A stretch of DNA of 17,928 bases from Ruminococcaceae bacterium UBA794 (GTDB lineage Bacteria; Bacillota; Clostridia; Oscillospirales; Ruminococcaceae), in assembly GCA_002304735.1 (NCBI GenBank), contig DBIU01000088.1, positions 1 through 17,928 of the forward strand. Reading direction: 5' to 3'. Under the pieces are notes generated by a model. It was not told the DNA's origin and searched no databases. It saw nothing but the letters and a program-made list of their open reading frames with translations. Shown here piece by piece: positions 15,401 through 17,928 of the stretch. How positions within the stretch are numbered: position 1 is the stretch's first letter; every line of letters starts with the position of its first letter. The translations under genes were made by a program, and so were the position numbers.

Positions 15401-16146
15401 CAGCAGCCGCGTTTGAAAGATACGGCGCAAAATCCGAGATTTTCGTTATCAGAAACCTCTCGGCAAAGGATATCGAGGACAGCGTAGGCGAATTTGCAAA
15501 GCTTGCCGCAGACGCGCAGATTATCGCAATTCCCGGCGGATTTTCGGGCGGCGACGAACCCGAAGGCTCGGCGAAATTCATTAACGCGTTCTTCCGCAAT
15601 CCGAAAATCGCCGAAGAAGTCGAGAATATGCTCCACAAGCGCGACGGACTTATGCTCGGCATCTGCAACGGCTTCCAAGCGCTCATAAAGCTCGGTCTTG
15701 TGCCGTTCGGTCACATTGTGCCTCTCACGGAGGACAGCCCGACGCTCACCTACAACAAAATCGGCAGACACCAAAGCCAGATTGTCTACACGAAAATCAC
15801 TTCAAACAAGTCGCCGTGGCTTGCGGGCTGCAAGGTCGGAGATATTCACGCAATACCGATTTCACACGGCGAGGGAAGATTTGTCGCAAACGGCGACGTT
15901 ATCAGAAAGATGATTGACAACGGACAGGTTGCGACGCAGTACGTCGACCTTCGCGGCAATCCCTCCGGAAACGTGAGATATAATCCGAACCTTTCTATGT
16001 GTTCAATCGAGGGCATTCTTTCGCCGGACGGCCGCGTTCTCGGAAAAATGGGTCATACGGAGCGCCTTACGGATTTCGTCGCGAAGAACGTTGACGGAAA
16101 CAAGGACCAGCCTATCTTCAAGAGCGGCGTTGAGTACTTCAAGTAA
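12439..16146 (+). CDS. purL: Phosphoribosylformylglycinamidine synthase, single-chain large form
   Basis: Fourth step of de novo purine synthesis: FGAR + glutamine + ATP gives FGAM. At 1235 residues this is the large fused form, with synthetase and glutaminase in one chain. It differs from the Bacillus-type PurS-PurQ-PurL complex. An N-terminal PurS-like region is followed by the linker motif TYWSDHCRHTTF (218-229). Two AIRS-type ATP-grasp-like halves contain NETHNHPTEIEPFGGAATC and GGKDSMSGTFE. The C-terminal class-I glutamine amidotransferase has FPGTNCEYD, PGGFSGGDE, nucleophile C1076 in GICNGFQ, and H1143/E1145 in HGEGRF. The ATG at 12439 follows a strong AAAGGAGAT site. No purine riboswitch or PurR-like box precedes it, and the only gap feature is a short GGCG/CGCC-like hairpin. 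No other pur genes are in the window. Confidence 0.97.
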   Translation: MVYRVYVEKKKLFAVEGGAVLDDLNTALGVKSVTNVRIINRYDVEGISEDNFKKALPTVFSEPPVDDVYFALPEAKADERVFAVEFLPGQFDQRADSAAQCIQMLCKGDRPDVKYAKIYVLSGKISDEEFAKIKHYLINAVEARECGFEEKKTLKVSYTVPTEVETLDGFIGKSDAELADFVVKYGLAMDNDDLKFCQNYFKSEHRDPTITEIRMIDTYWSDHCRHTTFGTIIDSADIKPSYIADTYNKYQLHRIDLGRQNKPICLMDIATLAAKKLKKDGLLDDLDESEEINACSVKVKVDVDGKDEDWLLMFKNETHNHPTEIEPFGGAATCLGGAIRDPLSGRSYVYQAMRVTGASDPLLPVEQTLKGKLPPRKITTTAAAGYSSYGNQIGLATGHVSEIYHSGYMAKRMEIGAVVGAAPAENVRRERPAPDDVVILLGGRTGRDGCGGATGSSKAHSVESLDSCGAEVQKGNAPEERKLQRLFRNPEATRLIKRCNDFGAGGVSVAIGELADGLEINLDKVPKKYDGLDGTELAISESQERMAVVVAPEDAEKFCALASKENLESTIVAQVKAQPRLKMTWNGKTIVDVSREFLNSNGAEKHTTVSVPDVNVSYSTGIRNTAEGWEKLVTDLNVCSQRGLVQRFDSTIGAGTILMPFAGRYQQTPVQAMAAKLPVLGGTTTTASIMAWGFNPAVSQQSPYHGAVCAVVESVAKVVAAGGAYDKCRLTFQEYFERTQGKPERWGKPFSALLGAYEAQLSLGLPAIGGKDSMSGTFEHIDVPPTLVSFAIAADKADNIISAEFKCPFSKIGYIAPKYNANGLPDFESVKSVFKTVEKLIGSKKALSVWSVANGGAAEGIFKMTLGNHIGAKLENLTDEELFTPVYGAFILELEDDFGDENVRIIGETIADYEITCGGVKLDIAALEEKWDDVLEPVFRAKMPYLPDAEKVEYKGGCELLTTHISPKLAAPKVLIPVFPGTNCEYDTAAAFERYGAKSEIFVIRNLSAKDIEDSVGEFAKLAADAQIIAIPGGFSGGDEPEGSAKFINAFFRNPKIAEEVENMLHKRDGLMLGICNGFQALIKLGLVPFGHIVPLTEDSPTLTYNKIGRHQSQIVYTKITSNKSPWLAGCKVGDIHAIPISHGEGRFVANGDVIRKMIDNGQVATQYVDLRGNPSGNVRYNPNLSMCSIEGILSPDGRVLGKMGHTERLTDFVAKNVDGNKDQPIFKSGVEYFK

Positions 16147-16152
16147 GAAAAA

Positions 16153-16200
16153 TTCGGCGGACGGATTAGGTCTGTTCGCCGAGATAATACAAATTTTTTC
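16153..16200 (+). terminator. Probable terminator after purL
   Basis: TTCGGCGGAC (16153-16162) pairs with GTTCGCCGAG (16174-16183), allowing two G-T pairs. A T run comes only about ten bases later (16194-16199), so efficiency is uncertain. Confidence 0.55.
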
Positions 16201-16219
16201 ATAAAATTCAAAAAAACCC

Positions 16220-16248
16220 TTGACAAAACGAATTTTTTGTGTTATAAT
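16220..16248 (+). promoter_or_regulatory. Perfect-consensus sigma-A promoter for rpmF
   Basis: -35 TTGACA (16220-16225), 17-bp spacer, -10 TATAAT (16243-16248). The leader of about 78 bases shows no known regulatory RNA. Confidence 0.92.
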
Positions 16249-16333
16249 AACTTTTGCTTGATTAACACGCGGCGGTTTTGTCTGTCATAGAGCCGTTCGC
16301 TTATAATTCTTAGCTTTCAAGGGGGTGTAAGAT

Positions 16334-16519
16334 ATGGCAGTACCGAAGAGAAAGGTTTCTCGTGCAAGAAGAGATAAAAGACGTTCCAGCGTATGGAAGC
16401 TTGAAACTCCGAATTTTTCACGCTGCAAAAACTGCGGCGAGCTTAAGCTCGCACACAGAGTTTGCCCGGCTTGCGGTTATTACAAGAACAAGGTTGTTGT
16501 AGCCAAGGAAGCTGAATAA
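16334..16519 (+). CDS. rpmF: 50S ribosomal protein L32
   Basis: A 61-residue large-subunit protein. It has the L32 signature MAVPKRKVSRARRDKRRSS at the N-terminus, rich in basic residues for rRNA contact. A zinc ribbon follows, C-x2-C (CKNCGE) and C-x2-C (CPACGYY), so this is the zinc-binding (C+) form rather than a zinc-free paralogue. The tail ends KEAE. ATG 16334 follows AAGGGGGTG (16319-16327). L32 genes often follow yceD (DUF177), but here the upstream neighbour is purL and the gene has its own strong promoter. The stop codon lies in the first unit of a fourfold 12-bp repeat. Confidence 0.98.
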   Translation: MAVPKRKVSRARRDKRRSSVWKLETPNFSRCKNCGELKLAHRVCPACGYYKNKVVVAKEAE

Positions 16520-16555
16520 GAAGCTGAATAAAAAGCTGAATAAATAGCTGAATAA
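16508..16555 (+). repeat. Four tandem 12-bp repeats spanning the rpmF stop codon
   Basis: The unit GAAGCTGAATAA occurs twice exactly, then as AAAGCTGAATAA and ATAGCTGAATAA. Since 12 is a multiple of three, each unit carries an in-frame TAA. The true stop is in unit 1 and three spare stops follow. Confidence 0.95.
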
Positions 16556-16573
16556 TCGGAAAACGCAAAAATA

Positions 16574-16609
16574 AGACAGCCTGCGATGTAATCGGGGGCT
16601 GTTTTTTTT
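16574..16609 (+). terminator. Intrinsic terminator of rpmF
   Basis: AGACAGCC (16574-16581) pairs with GGCTGTTT (16597-16604), with an inner CGAT/ATCG stem and an eight-base T run. The rest of the gap to pfkA (16610-16711) is A/T-rich without a recognisable element. Confidence 0.88.
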
Positions 16610-16711
16610 GTATCGAAAGGGTAAATTTGTACAGTTTTTTTCGGCAAAACCCGCAAAATTTGTCTAAAAAGGCTTTTTATTGCTTTTAATTAATAAAGAT
16701 TAAAAAAAGTC

Positions 16712-16741
16712 TTGACGAAACGGTCGGTTTTGTAGTAAAAT
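16712..16741 (+). promoter_or_regulatory. Promoter for pfkA
   Basis: -35 TTGACG (16712-16717), 18-bp spacer, -10 TAAAAT (16736-16741). It gives a leader of about 50 bases. Confidence 0.7.
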
Positions 16742-16799
16742 ATAAGATGATAAAAAATAGCTTCCGGCAAAAAATATCACGAAAGAGGAGAGATTAATC

Positions 16800-17762
16800 A
16801 TGGAGAAGAAAATCGGAGTCCTGACAAGCGGCGGCGACAGCCCCGGAATGAACGCTGCGATAAGAGCGGTCACAAGAACCGCAATCTTCAAGGGATTTAA
16901 GGTTCTGGGAATAATGAGAGGCTATAACGGTCTGCTTCACAACGAGTTTATTGACCTCGACGTGAGAAGCGTTTCCGATATAATTCAGCGCGGCGGTACG
17001 GCAATTTATACGGCTCGCTGCCCCGAGTTCAAGGAATGGGAAAACATCGAAAAGGCAAAGAAAATCTGCGAGGAGCACAATATGTGCGGCGTTGTCACAA
17101 TCGGCGGCGACGGAACATTCAGAGGCGCGGCGGATTTGTCCAAGGCGGGAATCCCTTGTATCGGTATTCCCGGCACTATAGATAATGATATTCAGTGCTC
17201 GGATTACACAATCGGCTATGATACCGCGATGAACACCGTTGTCGAGATGATAGACAAGCTCCGCGATACCTGCCACTCTCACGAGCGCTGCGCAGTCGTA
17301 GAGGTTATGGGCCGCCGCGCGGGTCATATTGCGCTTGCGACGGGTCTTGCGTGCGGAGCGACGGCGGTTCTCGTTCCCGAGATGCCTCACGATATCGAGC
17401 AGATTATCAAGAGAATTAAAGAAGTCCGCGCAATGGGCAAGAAGCAGTTCATTATCGTTGTCGCAGAGGGCGTCGGCGGAACTATGGAGCTTGCAAAGCA
17501 GATTGAGGAAGAAACCGGAATTGAAACCAGAGGAACAATCCTCGGTCACGTTCAGCGCGGCGGCAGCCCGACGGTTCGCGACAGAGTAATGGCTTCCGAA
17601 ATGGGCTATTATGCGGTAGAGCTGCTTGAAAAGGGCATCGGAAACCGCGTTGTCGGCTTCAAGGACGGCAAGATTTACGACGTTGACATTCAGGAGGCTC
17701 TTTCGATGAAGAAGCCGTTCAACGAGCGCCGCTATATGATTTGCGACGAAATCAATTTCTGA
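16800..17762 (+). CDS. pfkA: ATP-dependent 6-phosphofructokinase
   Basis: Glycolytic enzyme that phosphorylates fructose 6-phosphate to fructose 1,6-bisphosphate in the cytosol. At 320 residues it is the standard bacterial length. The phosphate-binding TSGGDSPGMN lies at 9-18. R73 lies in TARCPEF. GGDGTF (102-107) and PGTIDND (124-130, with catalytic D128) follow. Glycine after the aspartate of GGDG (G105) and glycine in PGT (G125) mark the ATP-using group, whereas pyrophosphate enzymes have aspartate and lysine there. MGRRAG (170-175) and GHVQRGGSP are also intact. ATG 16800 follows AAAGAGGAGAG (about 16781-16791). No pyk follows directly, and the next element is a THF riboswitch. Confidence 0.97.
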   Translation: MEKKIGVLTSGGDSPGMNAAIRAVTRTAIFKGFKVLGIMRGYNGLLHNEFIDLDVRSVSDIIQRGGTAIYTARCPEFKEWENIEKAKKICEEHNMCGVVTIGGDGTFRGAADLSKAGIPCIGIPGTIDNDIQCSDYTIGYDTAMNTVVEMIDKLRDTCHSHERCAVVEVMGRRAGHIALATGLACGATAVLVPEMPHDIEQIIKRIKEVRAMGKKQFIIVVAEGVGGTMELAKQIEEETGIETRGTILGHVQRGGSPTVRDRVMASEMGYYAVELLEKGIGNRVVGFKDGKIYDVDIQEALSMKKPFNERRYMICDEINF

Positions 17763-17772
17763 TAAACAAAAA

Positions 17773-17879
17773 ACAGAGTAGAGAGCTTCGCGTTAAGTGC
17801 TGCGGGGACGGAGAGTTGCCCCGCGGACGAAAAGCAGGAGAAATCCATCGCTTGCGGTGAAGCTCTCGCATCTCGCTGT
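17773..17879 (+). promoter_or_regulatory. Tetrahydrofolate (THF) riboswitch, class I
   Basis: The sequence matches the known THF aptamer (Rfam THF, as in Streptococcus folT leaders) in order. AGAGTAGA (17775-17782) is followed by P2 strand GAGAGCTTC (17781-17789), the invariant GCGTTAAGTG (17790-17799), a P3 hairpin GCGGGG/CCCCGC (17802-17807 and 17819-17824) with loop ACGGAGAGTTG, and the GACGAAA joining segment (17826-17832). Then come a GGA-GAAA-TCC hairpin, GCGGTG (17854-17859), P2 partner GAAGCTCTC (17859-17867) and GCATC before the closing P1 strand CTGT, which pairs with ACAG. The element binds reduced folates and usually lowers expression of folate transport, synthesis or one-carbon genes. 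The regulated gene lies beyond the right edge. A weak TTGCGA/TAAACA promoter-like pair (17741-17768) precedes it; cotranscription with pfkA is possible. Confidence 0.92.
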
Positions 17880-17888
17880 ACATAAATT

Positions 17889-17914
17889 GAATAAGAAGCC
17901 ATATTATTCTTTTG
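17889..17914 (+). terminator. Weak hairpin after the THF aptamer, possible expression platform
   Basis: GAATAA (17889-17894) pairs with TTATTC (17904-17909) and is followed by TTTTG. The stem is short and A/T-rich. Since the window ends soon after, whether it terminates transcription or hides a ribosome site cannot be decided. Confidence 0.3.
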
Positions 17915-17928
17915 TGTGCAACAGACTG

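Noticed and set aside
17773..17879. An undescribed structured non-coding RNA (for example a raiA-type RNA) after pfkA
   Set aside because: The conserved blocks and pairing match the THF riboswitch in order and length, which explains the structure.

Overview
The window looks like a chromosomal segment of a low-to-mid GC Firmicute, most likely an anaerobic gut-type Clostridia (Oscillospirales/Ruminococcaceae-like). This is inferred from the single-chain PurL of about 1235 residues, the HPr-like proteins without the catalytic histidine, the DUF6062-type protein, the AGGAGG-type ribosome binding sites, the consensus sigma-A promoters and a class-I tetrahydrofolate riboswitch. There is no phage, insertion sequence, CRISPR array, tRNA or rRNA. 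It is mostly housekeeping sequence with several unusual details.

Layout. Positions 1-351 (minus) hold the N-terminal part of an 8-oxoguanine DNA glycosylase whose frame is broken by a small apparent deletion. A cysteine-rich DUF6062-type gene (609-1310) sits between copies of a 17-bp repeat. Then comes a tight plus-strand operon (1390-5445): tsaD, a three-TM coiled-coil protein, a divergent shikimate-kinase-family enzyme, a CPBP membrane protease and a zinc-ribbon/TM2 protein, ending at back-to-back terminators. Converging from the other strand is a 1036-residue zinc-ribbon, single-TM protein (5545-8655). Next on the minus strand is a DUF348/G5/3D cell-wall protein (8882-9973) with a consensus promoter and a perfect WalR-type box upstream. 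Two HPr-like paralogues follow (10336-10566 and 10707-10943, minus), each with its own promoter.

A divergent promoter region leads into mtaB and purL (plus). These are followed by rpmF (L32), pfkA and, at the right edge, a clear tetrahydrofolate riboswitch whose regulated gene lies outside the window.

Functional themes. TsaD makes t6A at position 37 of ANN-decoding tRNAs, and MtaB adds the 2-methylthio group to that same nucleoside, so two steps of one tRNA modification are encoded about 9 kb apart. PurL (formylglycinamidine ribonucleotide synthesis) and the folate riboswitch both touch one-carbon/purine metabolism. PfkA and the HPr-like proteins relate to sugar metabolism. The 3D-domain protein, the CPBP protease and the zinc-ribbon membrane proteins belong to the cell envelope.

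No wholly new multi-gene system is evident. The points most worth checking are the THF riboswitch and its missing target, the WalR-type box, the duplicated His-less HPr proteins, the duplicated CxxC...CxxH module in the DUF6062-type protein, the 17-bp repeats around that gene, the fourfold repeat spanning the rpmF stop codon, and the broken glycosylase gene.
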